DNA of 64,000 nucleotides from Leadbetterella sp964563435 (GTDB lineage: Bacteria > Bacteroidota > Bacteroidia > Cytophagales > Spirosomataceae). The stretch spans positions 10,054 through 74,053 of the forward strand of contig CAZLXI010000024.1 in the NCBI GenBank assembly GCA_964563435.1, in the 5' to 3' direction. Shown one piece after another: positions 33,672 through 42,004 of the stretch. The notes under the pieces were generated by a model, which had not been told where the DNA came from, ran no database searches, and saw only the letters and a program-made list of their open reading frames with translations. Within the stretch, counting starts at the first letter, position 1; the number at the start of each line of letters is the position of its first letter. A program made the position numbers and the translations under genes.

Positions 33672-34238
33672 ATGAAAAAATACCTCCTGCTTTCTTTCAT
33701 TCTGATCAGCTTATCTTTGTCAGCCCAGGATTCCTCCTCCGTATCGAAGTTCTGGACAAACCTCCAAAAACACTGCGGTAAATCTTATGAAGGCACCATT
33801 ACGGCCGGCGGACGGGAGGGCGACGGATTCACCGGGCAGCGGCTCCTCATGACTGTGCTTTCCTGCGAAAGTACCCAGATCAAAATACCGTTTTTTGTAG
33901 GAGAGAACCGATCCAGAACCTGGGTTCTGACGCAGAAGGAAGGTGTACTGGAACTGAAGCATGACCACCGGCATGAAGACGGCTCGGAAGATGCCATCAC
34001 CATGTATGGCGGTACAGCCTCCAATACGGGTTCGGAAACCCTGCAGGTTTTCCCGGCAGATCAATACACCTGTAACCTGATCAGCTACGCCTGCGGCAAT
34101 ATCTGGTGGATGACCGTTGATGACGTCAAATTTACCTACAACCTGCGACGGATAGGATCTGACAGGATTTTTACCGTGGAATTTGACCTTACCCGGCCCG
34201 TGGAATACAAAGAAAAACCCTGGGGATGGCAGGAATGA
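33672..34238 (+). CDS. exported protein of unknown function, first gene of redox cluster
   Basis: A 188-residue periplasmic protein with a signal peptide (residues 1-19, LSLSAQ). The mature part starts with SSVSKFWTNLQKHCGKSYEG and is rich in beta strands, with Cys at four positions (~34, 63, 135, 142 region) that could form disulfides. HDHRHEDGSEDAI is an acidic His-rich stretch that might bind a metal (inference). I do not recognise the family with certainty. It is 51 bases upstream of the Rieske gene, on the same strand and behind a good promoter. Confidence 0.7.
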   Translation: MKKYLLLSFILISLSLSAQDSSSVSKFWTNLQKHCGKSYEGTITAGGREGDGFTGQRLLMTVLSCESTQIKIPFFVGENRSRTWVLTQKEGVLELKHDHRHEDGSEDAITMYGGTASNTGSETLQVFPADQYTCNLISYACGNIWWMTVDDVKFTYNLRRIGSDRIFTVEFDLTRPVEYKEKPWGWQE

Positions 34239-34289
34239 CAACAAACCGGCCGATTCTTTCGTAATAGTATACAAACACCGAAAGTTTAA

Positions 34290-34814
34290 ATGACCCGATA
34301 CGAATTTCTCAGATCATGCGGCTTTACCGGCGGAGCACTGTTCGCCCTCCTGTCGTGTGTGAAGGAAGAAGACAGCTACGTGGAAGCCCTGACCCGGAAT
34401 CCGGACGGAAGCTTTACCAACCCTGATGGCACCCCGGTCGACGGGGGCGTTACGGGCACGGGACCGGACGAAAGCTTCATCATCAGCACGGAAGATCTGG
34501 AAAACATCAGTTTTCTCTATCGTGTAGACGTAACCAACCCGCTGTATACCCGCCTGCTTACCCGGAACAATTACGTGGTGCTCGGTAATACTTTCGTGCT
34601 GGCCCTCTCTCGTGACGGCCACTTCATTGCCGCTACCGTGGTTTGTTCGCATGAGAACAACCGCAGCGTTACCTACCGAAACGGGGAATGGTACTGCCCG
34701 CAGCACGGCGCCCGTTACTCCATGACCGGCACAGGGCTGAACGAATATGGCGTCAAAGGGATCAAAGTCTATAAAACCGCCTTTGACGGCCAAACCATCA
34801 TCATCTATGAGTAG
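34290..34814 (+). CDS. Rieske [2Fe-2S] lipoprotein
   Basis: A 174-residue protein. Residues 1-23 look like a lipoprotein signal with Cys23 (ALLSC) and an acidic linker after it. A Thr/Gly-rich linker leads to a Rieske domain (~75-174) with both cluster boxes: Cys119-Ser-His121 and Cys136-Pro-Gln-His139, the order and spacing of a Rieske ferredoxin-like fold. It would carry electrons outside the cytoplasm. There is no oxygenase or cytochrome bc1 context. Its stop overlaps the start of the thioredoxin gene by 8 bases. Confidence 0.88.
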   Translation: MTRYEFLRSCGFTGGALFALLSCVKEEDSYVEALTRNPDGSFTNPDGTPVDGGVTGTGPDESFIISTEDLENISFLYRVDVTNPLYTRLLTRNNYVVLGNTFVLALSRDGHFIAATVVCSHENNRSVTYRNGEWYCPQHGARYSMTGTGLNEYGVKGIKVYKTAFDGQTIIIYE

Positions 34815-35235
34815 TATCATCACCTTTCTTCTGAGCTTCTTCTGGTTATCGGGTGGCTGGGGAAATAACCTGGAAAAGGCGCTGGCCGACGCCGGACCGG
34901 CACAAAAGCTGGTCATCCTGAATTTTTCAGGCTCAGACTGGTGCGGCCCCTGCATTCAGTTAAAAAGGGAGATCTTTGAATCGGAGGAATTTAAAACGTT
35001 TGCGGACATGAGCCTGGAGCTGGTGCGGGCCGATTTCCCCCGTCAGAAGAAAAACCAGTTGCCGAAAGAACAGCTCAGGTATAACGAGGCGCTGGCTGAA
35101 AAATATAACCCTTCCGGCAAGTTCCCGCTTACGTTATTGTTGTCTCCAGACGGGAAAGTAGTCCGTATTTGGGACGGCTACCCAAAAGACCTGACCACGG
35201 ATAAAATGATCAAAACCATTCAATCGCATCTCTAA
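34807..35235 (+). CDS. thioredoxin-like thiol-disulfide protein (exported)
   Basis: A 142-residue protein from the ATG at 34807; the frame is open further upstream only because it runs through the Rieske gene. The first 15-18 residues (MSSIITFLLSFFWLSGGW) are hydrophobic, so a signal or anchor. The active site is Trp-Cys46-Gly-Pro-Cys49, the classic thioredoxin motif; PLTLLLSPDGKVV includes the cis-Pro region. It probably reduces disulfides or keeps cysteines of a partner reduced, for example those of the DUF4266 peptide (inference). Its stop is immediately followed by the apbE start. Confidence 0.87.
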   Translation: MSSIITFLLSFFWLSGGWGNNLEKALADAGPAQKLVILNFSGSDWCGPCIQLKREIFESEEFKTFADMSLELVRADFPRQKKNQLPKEQLRYNEALAEKYNPSGKFPLTLLLSPDGKVVRIWDGYPKDLTTDKMIKTIQSHL

Positions 35236-36147
35236 ATGTTCTGGTCCAGGAAATTAAAGCTCATGGGTAACCGCTTCGTCATCAGCATTGATGAGGAGTC
35301 GGAAGAACGGGCGCAAGAGAAGATTGACCAGGCAGTGGCGGAGATCTCCCGGATAGAAAAGCTTTTTACCACTTTTTCGGAAGACAGCATCACCTGCAGG
35401 GTCAACGCCCTCGCCGGGATACAACCCGTGGAAGTACCGGAGGAGTTCTTCCAGCTGGTCAAAAGGGCGCAGAAAATTTCAGCGCTGACCCGGGGAACTT
35501 TTGACCTATCTTACGGCTCTATAGATAAACGCCTCTGGAATTTTGATCAGACCATGATCACCCTGCCTACGGCTCACGCCCTTCAGAATCTGCAACTGAT
35601 CAACTACCGGAATATCCTCCTGGATGACACCCACCGGACCGTCTTCCTGAAGGAGAGAGGCATGCGGATAGGTTTTGGCGGGATAGGAAAAGGCTATGCT
35701 GCCGACAGGGCCAGCCAGCTGCTGCGTGAGCTGGGCGTGCAGAACGGAGTGGTCAATGCCAGCGGAGACCTGAAAACCTGGGGCACCTGCAACGGCCGGC
35801 CCTGGACGATTTCCGTGGCCGATCCGGATGCCCCCGCCTCCCCGTTTTCCGAGCTGGAAGTGGGTGAAATGGCCATAGCCACCTCCGGAACCTACGAAAA
35901 ATATACGGTCATTGACGGGAAAAGGTATTCGCATACCATTGACCCGCGCACCGGCCTCCCTGTTAGTGGAATAAAGAGCGTAACGGTGGTCTGCCCTTAT
36001 GCCGAGCTGGCCGATGCCATGGCTACGCCCCTGTCGGTGCTGGGTATTGATGAAAGCCTTCACCTGATCAACCAGATGAAAGACATCGCCTGTATCCTTA
36101 TTGATGATCATAACCGGGTATTCACCTCTAAAAATCTTTGCTCATGA
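35236..36147 (+). CDS. apbE: FAD:protein FMN transferase
   Basis: A 303-residue ApbE. Family motifs are in order: LMGNRFVISI, FTTFSEDSITCRVN, GTFDLSYGS, FGGIGKGYAADRA, NASGDLKTWG, ATSGTYEKY, HTIDPRTGLPVSG and DAMATPLSVLG with the metal-binding Asp and Thr. ApbE moves FMN from FAD to Thr/Ser of a target protein, usually outside the cytoplasm. This copy starts MFWSRKLKLMGN with no signal peptide or lipobox. I see no DxxSGAT-type acceptor motif in the neighbouring proteins. It abuts the thioredoxin gene and overlaps the DUF4266 start by 4 bases (ATGA). Confidence 0.93.
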   Translation: MFWSRKLKLMGNRFVISIDEESEERAQEKIDQAVAEISRIEKLFTTFSEDSITCRVNALAGIQPVEVPEEFFQLVKRAQKISALTRGTFDLSYGSIDKRLWNFDQTMITLPTAHALQNLQLINYRNILLDDTHRTVFLKERGMRIGFGGIGKGYAADRASQLLRELGVQNGVVNASGDLKTWGTCNGRPWTISVADPDAPASPFSELEVGEMAIATSGTYEKYTVIDGKRYSHTIDPRTGLPVSGIKSVTVVCPYAELADAMATPLSVLGIDESLHLINQMKDIACILIDDHNRVFTSKNLCS

Positions 36148-36353
36148 AGCGTGTCGTATTATTGTTACTTCTCTCCCTGTCTGCGTTTTCCTGCGTACCG
36201 GTGAAAGAATACCAGAAAAATAAGATCAACGATGCCGAAATGGCCCTTTCAAACCGGAATGTGGAAAAATTCGAGAGCAGCTTCTACCTGTACCGCGAAG
36301 GAGCGGGAGGGGCCAATGGCGGGAAAAGCAGTGGCGGCTGCGGCTGCAACTAG
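36144..36353 (+). CDS. DUF4266 small lipoprotein with Gly/Cys-rich tail
   Basis: A 69-residue protein from the ATG at 36144, which overlaps the apbE stop; an upstream in-frame start at 36138 is also possible. Residues 1-18 form a signal with lipobox AFSC. After a short charged stretch (VPVKEYQKNKINDAEMALS) the chain ends GGANGGKSSGGCGCN, a Gly-rich tail with the C-terminal CGC. This short size, lipobox and tail identify the DUF4266 family. The function is not known to me; the tail suggests a metal- or cofactor-bearing, or post-translationally modified, surface peptide. Genes for ApbE, thioredoxin and DUF3570 flank it, the recurrent setting of this family. Confidence 0.8.
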   Translation: MKRVVLLLLLSLSAFSCVPVKEYQKNKINDAEMALSNRNVEKFESSFYLYREGAGGANGGKSSGGCGCN

Positions 36354-36478
36354 AATCTGTTTAAAAATATGCAAACTGCTGCGTTGTTTTCGGAATTCGG
36401 CCTCAGTCACATACTTTTAGTATGCTCCTTCGGCCTCATCCTCAACGCCTTGCATTTTGCATATTTTTAAACAGATTC
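36353..36478. repeat. 126-bp imperfect hairpin element (MITE/REP-like)
   Basis: The outer 23 bases are perfect inverted repeats: GAATCTGTTTAAAAATATGC followed by AAA on the left (36353-36375), mirrored at 36456-36478. Inside, GGCCTC/GAGGC-type arms and CATACTTTTAGTATG give a second, central palindrome. The element starts in the last base of the DUF4266 stop and ends 156 bases before the DUF3570 gene. No open frame. It looks like a mobile non-autonomous hairpin element; it could also act as a terminator. Confidence 0.7.
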
Positions 36479-36512
36479 CCGGACCGTAAACAACAGAAGC
36501 CATGAACCCGGT

Positions 36513-36612
36513 GGCGAACCGCTTTAAGAAAACGGTCACCAACCGGCCAATGAATAAAAACGGTCCGTTTCACGGCTAAAGGCTAATGGCTAAAAACTGA
36601 AAGCGGTTCGCC
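36513..36612. repeat. inverted repeat with GGCTAAA heptamers before DUF3570
   Basis: GGCGAACCGCTTT (36513-36525) and its exact complement (36600-36612) bracket 74 bases that include three tandem heptamers GGCTAAA, GGCTAAT, GGCTAAA (36574-36594). The 281-base gap 36354-36634 thus consists of two separate repeat structures and no gene. Confidence 0.65.
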
Positions 36613-36634
36613 GCCCGGATAAAATTTTATACAC

Positions 36635-37849
36635 ATGAAAAAACTTGTATTATCGGCCGGACTTCTCGCATTCCTGTGGACCTCCTCACTGAAGGCACAG
36701 GTAGCAGCTGTTGATACCGTCACGCAGCCTGTGCGGAAGCTTACCTTTGAAGAAGCGAACTTTGTTTCCTCCTACTACAGCCAGGACGGGAATAACGCGG
36801 CCGTTACGGGCGGAACAGGCTCGGAAAAACTGACCGATATAGCAGCCGGCTTTAACGTTACATTTTCGCTGCTGGACCGGAAAAGCCGCAAAAACACGTT
36901 TACCCTGGATGCATCCATCGAGAAATACACTTCCGCTTCATCCGATCAGGTCGACCCCACTACCGTTTCTTCAGCCTCACGAACCGACGAGCATTTTTAC
37001 CCTTCGCTGGTGTGGAGCCGTAAAAATGAAAAAACCGGAAACACCTTCGGCCTCAATGCCGCGTATTCCACGGAATTTGATTACAAATCTTACGGCGGCG
37101 GTGTATTTTATGCCAAAACTTCACAGGACAACAACTCCGAATTTACAGCCCGGCTAAACCTCTTTTTCGATACCTGGAAAGTGATCCTGCCCGCAGAGCT
37201 GCGCCCCGAAGGCTACCCTACCGGCGCACGCGAAGATTCCGACGGGATCCCCTATAAGCCGCGGAACTCCTATAACCTGAGTTTCGCCTACTCGCGGGTG
37301 CTCAACCCCGACCTTCAGCTTATGGTAATGGTGGATCCGTCTTACCAGGTGGGTCTGCTCAGCACGCCCTTCCACCGGGTGTATTTCAATGATAATTCTC
37401 TCCGGGTGGAAAAGCTCCCCGGAAAAAGGCTGAAGCTTCCCGCCAGCATCCGGGCCAATTATTTCGCGGGAGATCGCCTGGTGCTCCGGAGCTTCTACCG
37501 CTTTTATGCAGACGACTGGGGCATGACTGCCCATACGGCCAACCTGGAGACGGTTCTGAAGATCAACCCCTTCTTTTCGGTCACTCCGCATTACCGTTTT
37601 AATTCTCAAAGCGGCATTGATCATTTTGCGGCCTACGGAGAAAGTTTCCCGGCATCAGCCTTTTATACCAGCGACTTTGATTTATCCAAATTTTCGAGCC
37701 ACTTCGCCGGTTTAGGGTTCAGATTTTCCACACCGGGCGGCATAATGGGAATAAGCATCTGGAAATCAATGGAATTACGATATGGATATTATCAGAGATC
37801 CACCGGTCTGAAAGCCCATATCGTATCGCTCTCCGTCCAACTCCGGTGA
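36635..37849 (+). CDS. DUF3570 outer-membrane beta-barrel protein
   Basis: A 404-residue exported protein with a signal peptide (residues 1-21, SLKAQ). The mature part is made of alternating beta strands with aromatic girdle residues, as in an outer-membrane barrel (TFEEANFVSSYYSQDGNNAA at the start, HIVSLSVQLR at the end). This pattern and the partner genes identify the DUF3570 family. It probably forms an outer-membrane partner or conduit for the DUF4266/ApbE system (inference). The hairpin element and 281 bases separate it from the rest of the cluster, so it may have its own start of transcription. Confidence 0.8.
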   Translation: MKKLVLSAGLLAFLWTSSLKAQVAAVDTVTQPVRKLTFEEANFVSSYYSQDGNNAAVTGGTGSEKLTDIAAGFNVTFSLLDRKSRKNTFTLDASIEKYTSASSDQVDPTTVSSASRTDEHFYPSLVWSRKNEKTGNTFGLNAAYSTEFDYKSYGGGVFYAKTSQDNNSEFTARLNLFFDTWKVILPAELRPEGYPTGAREDSDGIPYKPRNSYNLSFAYSRVLNPDLQLMVMVDPSYQVGLLSTPFHRVYFNDNSLRVEKLPGKRLKLPASIRANYFAGDRLVLRSFYRFYADDWGMTAHTANLETVLKINPFFSVTPHYRFNSQSGIDHFAAYGESFPASAFYTSDFDLSKFSSHFAGLGFRFSTPGGIMGISIWKSMELRYGYYQRSTGLKAHIVSLSVQLR

Positions 37850-37970
37850 GTCATTGAAACCCTAGGATTGGTCGCTTTAAAATCAGGTTTGGTCTATCCG
37901 ACAATCTCTTAAATAAACCTGTGCGCTTATTTTGTGTCAAATTTCTTGGAAATTAAGCAAAAAAATCATC

Positions 37971-40595
37971 ATGTCTCGGAAAATTCATATTCTCATTACT
38001 CTTTTAATCAGCACTTCTACTTTTGCTCAGTGGGGCCCTCCGGGCGGCGGAGGCGGTGGGGGAAGAAATCAGGAAAGAACGCTGCCTAACCGGCAGCAAA
38101 ACCAGGAGTTGAACCTCGATGTAGCCCCCAAAGGCAATTCTAAAATCAGTGGAAATATTGTGGATGAAGAGCTGACCACCGCTGTGGAATTTGCCAGCGT
38201 GGCCCTGATAGATGCCGCCACGGGTAAAGCCATTGACGGAACCATGGCCGATGATAAAGGTAAATTTGAGCTGAAACGCGTAGCGGAAGGTACCTACAAC
38301 CTCAGCATTTCTTTTGTAGGCTACGAAACGAAGAAAATTGAAAAGATCAAAGTGGAGAAAGGGAAAGATGTGGACCTGGGTGTGATCAAACTGAAGTCCA
38401 GCAGCATAGCCCTTGAAAGTGTGATCGTAACAGGTGAGAAACCTATTATTGAGGAAAAAGTGGACCGCCTTGTCTACAATGCAGAAAGAGACATGACCGC
38501 CGCAGGGGGGGACGCCTCGGATGTTTTGAAAAATGTGCCCATGTTAAGTGTGGATCTTGACGGAAACGTTTCCCTCAGAGGAAGTGAAAACATCCAGGTA
38601 CTGATCAATAATAAGCCCTCCACCATTGTAGCCTCCAGTATCGCCGATGCTCTGAAAATGATCCCGTCGGAGCTGATCAAGTCGGTGGAAGTCATCACCT
38701 CCCCTTCTGCCCGTTACGATGCGGAAGGAACGGCCGGTATCATTAACATCATCACCAAAAAATCTACTTTGCAGGGACTTAACCTGAACATCAACGGCGG
38801 GCTGGGTAACCGGGCTTCCAACCTGGGCTTTAACGGAAATTACCGGACCGGCAAGCTGGGTATTTCCTTTGGTGGCTTCGGGAGAATGAACTACAACAAA
38901 TCCAAAAACGAAAGCTTTAATGAAAACCTGGTGACCGGTTTAAGAACCGACCAGTTTGCTTCCGGAAGAACCAACGGGATGTTCGGAAGATACAATATCG
39001 GCTTTGATTATGACCTGGGCAACGGCCAGACCCTTTACGGTGGGGTAGCCATAGGACAGCGGGCGTTTAACCGCTTTAACGACCAAACCTTCAACTATTT
39101 CGGAAGAGACTCCCTCACCAGCGCACAAACCCTTTTAAGACAGGAACTACGGGATCAGGATGCCATTAACCAGGGACTCTCCATCGATTATACGCTGGAC
39201 TATATCAAAATATTCCAGCCCGGAACGGAGTGGTCCATATCGGCCATGTACAGTCAGAGCAAAGACAGGACCGATAACTACACCAATTTCCTGAACGGCA
39301 GCAATATCTATAAAAAACAATGGAACGATAATGACAACCTCAACAGTGAGCTGGCATTCCAGACCGACTTCCTGAAATCCATTGGGAAAAATCAGCAGCT
39401 GGAAGTGGGGGCCAAGAGCCTGACCCGGCTCATTGACAGTAAATACCTTTATCTGCTGTCGGAGTCTTCTTTAAGCCAGGACAGGGATAACTTCGATAAC
39501 CTGCCCGAAGATCCGAGAAATCCGGGTGGCGGACTTAAGTATAATCAGAGCATTTATTCTGCCTATGTCGCTTATACCTATTCTACCGCCAGTAAGCTGA
39601 CCCTGAAAGCAGGCGGGCGCTTCGAATATACGACCATAGATGCCACTCAGACCATCAATCAGCTGGGGGCCGACATTCCTGTAAGACAATATTTCACGGA
39701 TGAATACCCTGTGTTTGTTCCCAGCTTAAACCTCTCCAAGCCTTTTGGTACGTATACGACCAAACTATCGTATAACTATCGTATTCAAAGACCCGGATTA
39801 AGGCAGATCAACCCCAATATCAATATTGCCGATCCGCTGAACATCAGCATGGGTACTACAGACCTCGTACCTGAAAAAACCCATAATGTGGAACTGAGCG
39901 TCAGCAAATCTATCGGACGCAGTTATTTTACCCTTTCTACCTTCGGAAGATACTCCGGAAACAACATTACCCGGGTAAGTATGACAGCAGAAGGGGCAGC
40001 CGCCCGGTACCCGCAGATCCCTGAGCTGCAAAACCTGGACCCGTCCGCTATTGTGACCACCTTTGAGAACATTGGTAAGGAAACCACGCTGGGCGGAAAC
40101 TTCTTCGGCAATATTTCCATAAACCGTAACTGGTCATTTAATACCAACTTTGACATGTATTATGTGAATATTATGGGTAAGGAATTCAAGGGTGACCGGA
40201 TGGTAGACAGAACCACCGACGGCGTGGTGGTAAGTGCCCGTTTATCTACTAACCTTAAACTCGCCGATAAATGGTCACTGCAGGCCAACGGCGGCTGGAG
40301 AGGCAAGCGGGTATCCCTGCAGGGAGAAAGCGCCGCTGTGCCTAACTATGCCCTGGCCGTACGATACGACATTAACAAAGACGCCAGCATAGGACTGGGT
40401 GCCGATAACTTCTTCGGAGGTATCAAAATGAAGAATAACTCGGCTACCAGCCAGTTCATATCCAACAGTACCAATTACATGTTCAACCAGAACATCAGGC
40501 TGACGTTTACGTACAAAATGGGGAACATGCGCTTTGTTCAAAAGAAGAGAGGCATCTCCAACGATGACACCAAGGGGGGCGACGACGATAATTGA
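37971..40595 (+). CDS. TonB-dependent receptor-like outer-membrane beta-barrel protein
   Basis: An 874-residue protein from MSRKIHILI at 37971; the in-frame ATG at 37932 adds a polar tail before the signal peptide. After the signal comes a glycine tract (PPGGGGGGGR), then a CarboxypepD_reg domain (~40-130: ISGNIVDEELTTAVEFASVA), a plug (~135-260: IEEKVDRLVYNAERDMTAAG; GTAGIINIITKKSTLQG) and an OMP_b-brl_3-type barrel ending in a charged tail (KKRGISNDDTKGGDDDN) past the last strand. The tail means that the usual C-terminal aromatic is not the last residue. Substrate unknown. A good terminator follows. Confidence 0.88.
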   Translation: MSRKIHILITLLISTSTFAQWGPPGGGGGGGRNQERTLPNRQQNQELNLDVAPKGNSKISGNIVDEELTTAVEFASVALIDAATGKAIDGTMADDKGKFELKRVAEGTYNLSISFVGYETKKIEKIKVEKGKDVDLGVIKLKSSSIALESVIVTGEKPIIEEKVDRLVYNAERDMTAAGGDASDVLKNVPMLSVDLDGNVSLRGSENIQVLINNKPSTIVASSIADALKMIPSELIKSVEVITSPSARYDAEGTAGIINIITKKSTLQGLNLNINGGLGNRASNLGFNGNYRTGKLGISFGGFGRMNYNKSKNESFNENLVTGLRTDQFASGRTNGMFGRYNIGFDYDLGNGQTLYGGVAIGQRAFNRFNDQTFNYFGRDSLTSAQTLLRQELRDQDAINQGLSIDYTLDYIKIFQPGTEWSISAMYSQSKDRTDNYTNFLNGSNIYKKQWNDNDNLNSELAFQTDFLKSIGKNQQLEVGAKSLTRLIDSKYLYLLSESSLSQDRDNFDNLPEDPRNPGGGLKYNQSIYSAYVAYTYSTASKLTLKAGGRFEYTTIDATQTINQLGADIPVRQYFTDEYPVFVPSLNLSKPFGTYTTKLSYNYRIQRPGLRQINPNINIADPLNISMGTTDLVPEKTHNVELSVSKSIGRSYFTLSTFGRYSGNNITRVSMTAEGAAARYPQIPELQNLDPSAIVTTFENIGKETTLGGNFFGNISINRNWSFNTNFDMYYVNIMGKEFKGDRMVDRTTDGVVVSARLSTNLKLADKWSLQANGGWRGKRVSLQGESAAVPNYALAVRYDINKDASIGLGADNFFGGIKMKNNSATSQFISNSTNYMFNQNIRLTFTYKMGNMRFVQKKRGISNDDTKGGDDDN

Positions 40596-40609
40596 TGGGA
40601 TACGGTTCA

Positions 40610-40647
40610 AAAAAAGAGGGAGGTTCAGCAGAACCTCCCTCTTTTTT
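40610..40647. terminator. bidirectional rho-independent terminator
   Basis: AAAAAAGAGGGAGGTTC (40610-40626) pairs without mismatch with 40631-40647 around AGCA. A-run on the left and T-run on the right, so it ends both the receptor gene and the convergent pyrH-frr transcript. Confidence 0.9.
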
Positions 40648-40662
40648 GGGCTATTTACAAGA

Positions 40663-41223
40663 CTATACCTGCATAATATCGGCTTCTTTCGCCGCTAACA
40701 TCTGTTCTATTTTCTCAATAAACTGATTGGTGAGCTTCTGAACGCGCTCTTCTCCGCTTTTGATGGCATCCTCGGAAACACCGTCGTTCTTGAGTTTCTT
40801 CAGCTCATCATTCATTTCCTGTCTTACCTTCCGGGTATTTACTTTTGCTACTTCTATCTCTGCCTTTACCCGCTTCACCAAATCGCGCCGGCGGTCTTCC
40901 GTCAGTGGAGGTACATTCAGCCGGATGGTCTCCCCGTCATTGGCCGGGTTTAAGCCCACATTCGAATTAATGATGGCCCTTTCTATATCCGAGATGATTT
41001 TTCTTTCAAAAGGTTTGATCTGGATAGTCCTGGCATCCGGCGTGGTTACTGATGAGACCTGCGAAAGCGGTGACATTACACCGTAATATTCCACCAGTAT
41101 CCCGTCGAGCATATTTACGCTGGCTTTTCCTGCCCTGATCTTGGTTAACTCTATCTGTGTGTGTTTCAGGGCCCGATCCATTCCGTCCTGGGTCATGTCA
41201 AGAATTAAATCAATTTCTTCCAT
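40663..41223 (-). CDS. frr: ribosome recycling factor
   Basis: A 186-residue RRF of normal length. Key blocks: KHTQIELTKIRAGKASVNML (domain I start), LSQVSSVTTPDARTIQIKPF, NVGLNPANDGETIRLNVPPL and LTEDRRRDLVKRVKAEIE. It splits post-termination ribosomes together with EF-G in the cytoplasm. It is downstream of pyrH by 20 bases, the common pyrH-frr order. The final helix ends AAKEADIMQV. Confidence 0.97.
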   Translation of the reverse strand: MEEIDLILDMTQDGMDRALKHTQIELTKIRAGKASVNMLDGILVEYYGVMSPLSQVSSVTTPDARTIQIKPFERKIISDIERAIINSNVGLNPANDGETIRLNVPPLTEDRRRDLVKRVKAEIEVAKVNTRKVRQEMNDELKKLKNDGVSEDAIKSGEERVQKLTNQFIEKIEQMLAAKEADIMQV

Positions 41224-41243
41224 ATTCCTTTAACTGTTAAGTA

Positions 41244-41954
41244 TTAATTCACCAGGGTTCCGATAGCTTCTCCCTTTACTACCTTCAACAGGTTTCCGGG
41301 CTCGTTCATATCAAAAACGATGATGGGAAGCTTATTTTCTTTACATAACGTAAAAGCGGTCATATCCATTACTTTTAAGCCCCTGGCTATCACTTCGTCA
41401 AACCCGATACTGTCATATTTTATTGCATCCGGATTTTTGCGGGGGTCATCATTGTACACCCCATCCACACTGGTTCCTTTCAGCAGGATCTGCGCACCGA
41501 TCTCAATGGCTCTTAAAGCGCCTCCCGAATCCGTTGAGAAATACGGATTACCCGTACCCGCTCCAAAGATCACCACCCGCCCCTTTTCCAGGTGCCGGAT
41601 GGCCCTCCTGCGAATAAACGGCTCGGCTACCTGCTCCATTTTAATGGCTGAAAGCAGCCGGGTCTTCAGACCTTCTGTTTCCATGGCGCTCTGAATGGCC
41701 ATCCCGTTGATCACTGTAGCCAGCATGCCCATATAGTCTCCCTGGGAACGGTCGATCCCCGACTTGGAGGCCGCCCCTCTGAAAATATTCCCGCCTCCGA
41801 TCACAATGGCCACTTCGCAGCCGGCTTCAACCACCGCAGCCACTTCTTTGGCATAACTTTCTAAAATATCAGGATTAATGATCTGGCTTTTATCCCCTCC
41901 GTTCAGCGCTTCTCCGCTTAACTTCAGGAGTATTCTTTTGTATCTCAGAGACAT
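41244..41954 (-). CDS. pyrH: UMP kinase
   Basis: A 236-residue amino-acid-kinase-fold enzyme: RILLKLSGEAL (phosphate loop Lys), VIGGGNIFRGA, ADYMGMLATVINGMAI region with the family's DxMGM pattern (here GDYMGMLATV), GAGTGNPYFSTDSGGALRA and VDGVYNDDPRKNPDA. It phosphorylates UMP to UDP in pyrimidine supply. It is the first gene of pyrH-frr. A -7 box TATCTTTG (minus strand, 41979-41972) stands 17 bases upstream of the ATG. Confidence 0.97.
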   Translation of the reverse strand: MSLRYKRILLKLSGEALNGGDKSQIINPDILESYAKEVAAVVEAGCEVAIVIGGGNIFRGAASKSGIDRSQGDYMGMLATVINGMAIQSAMETEGLKTRLLSAIKMEQVAEPFIRRRAIRHLEKGRVVIFGAGTGNPYFSTDSGGALRAIEIGAQILLKGTSVDGVYNDDPRKNPDAIKYDSIGFDEVIARGLKVMDMTAFTLCKENKLPIIVFDMNEPGNLLKVVKGEAIGTLVN

Positions 41955-41971
41955 GAAACTTTATTTTTTGA

Positions 41972-41979
41972 CAAAGATA
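41972..41979 (-). promoter_or_regulatory. -7 promoter element candidate of pyrH-frr
   Basis: TATCTTTG on the minus strand, 17 bases before the pyrH ATG. No TTG at the expected distance, so only half a promoter can be supported. Confidence 0.35.
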
Positions 41980-42004
41980 ATTTCTAAATCTCCAAATAAA
42001 AAGA

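Noticed and set aside
34314..34955. 213-codon minus-strand open frame
   Set aside because: Antisense to the Rieske and thioredoxin genes, both of which have intact cofactor or active-site motifs.
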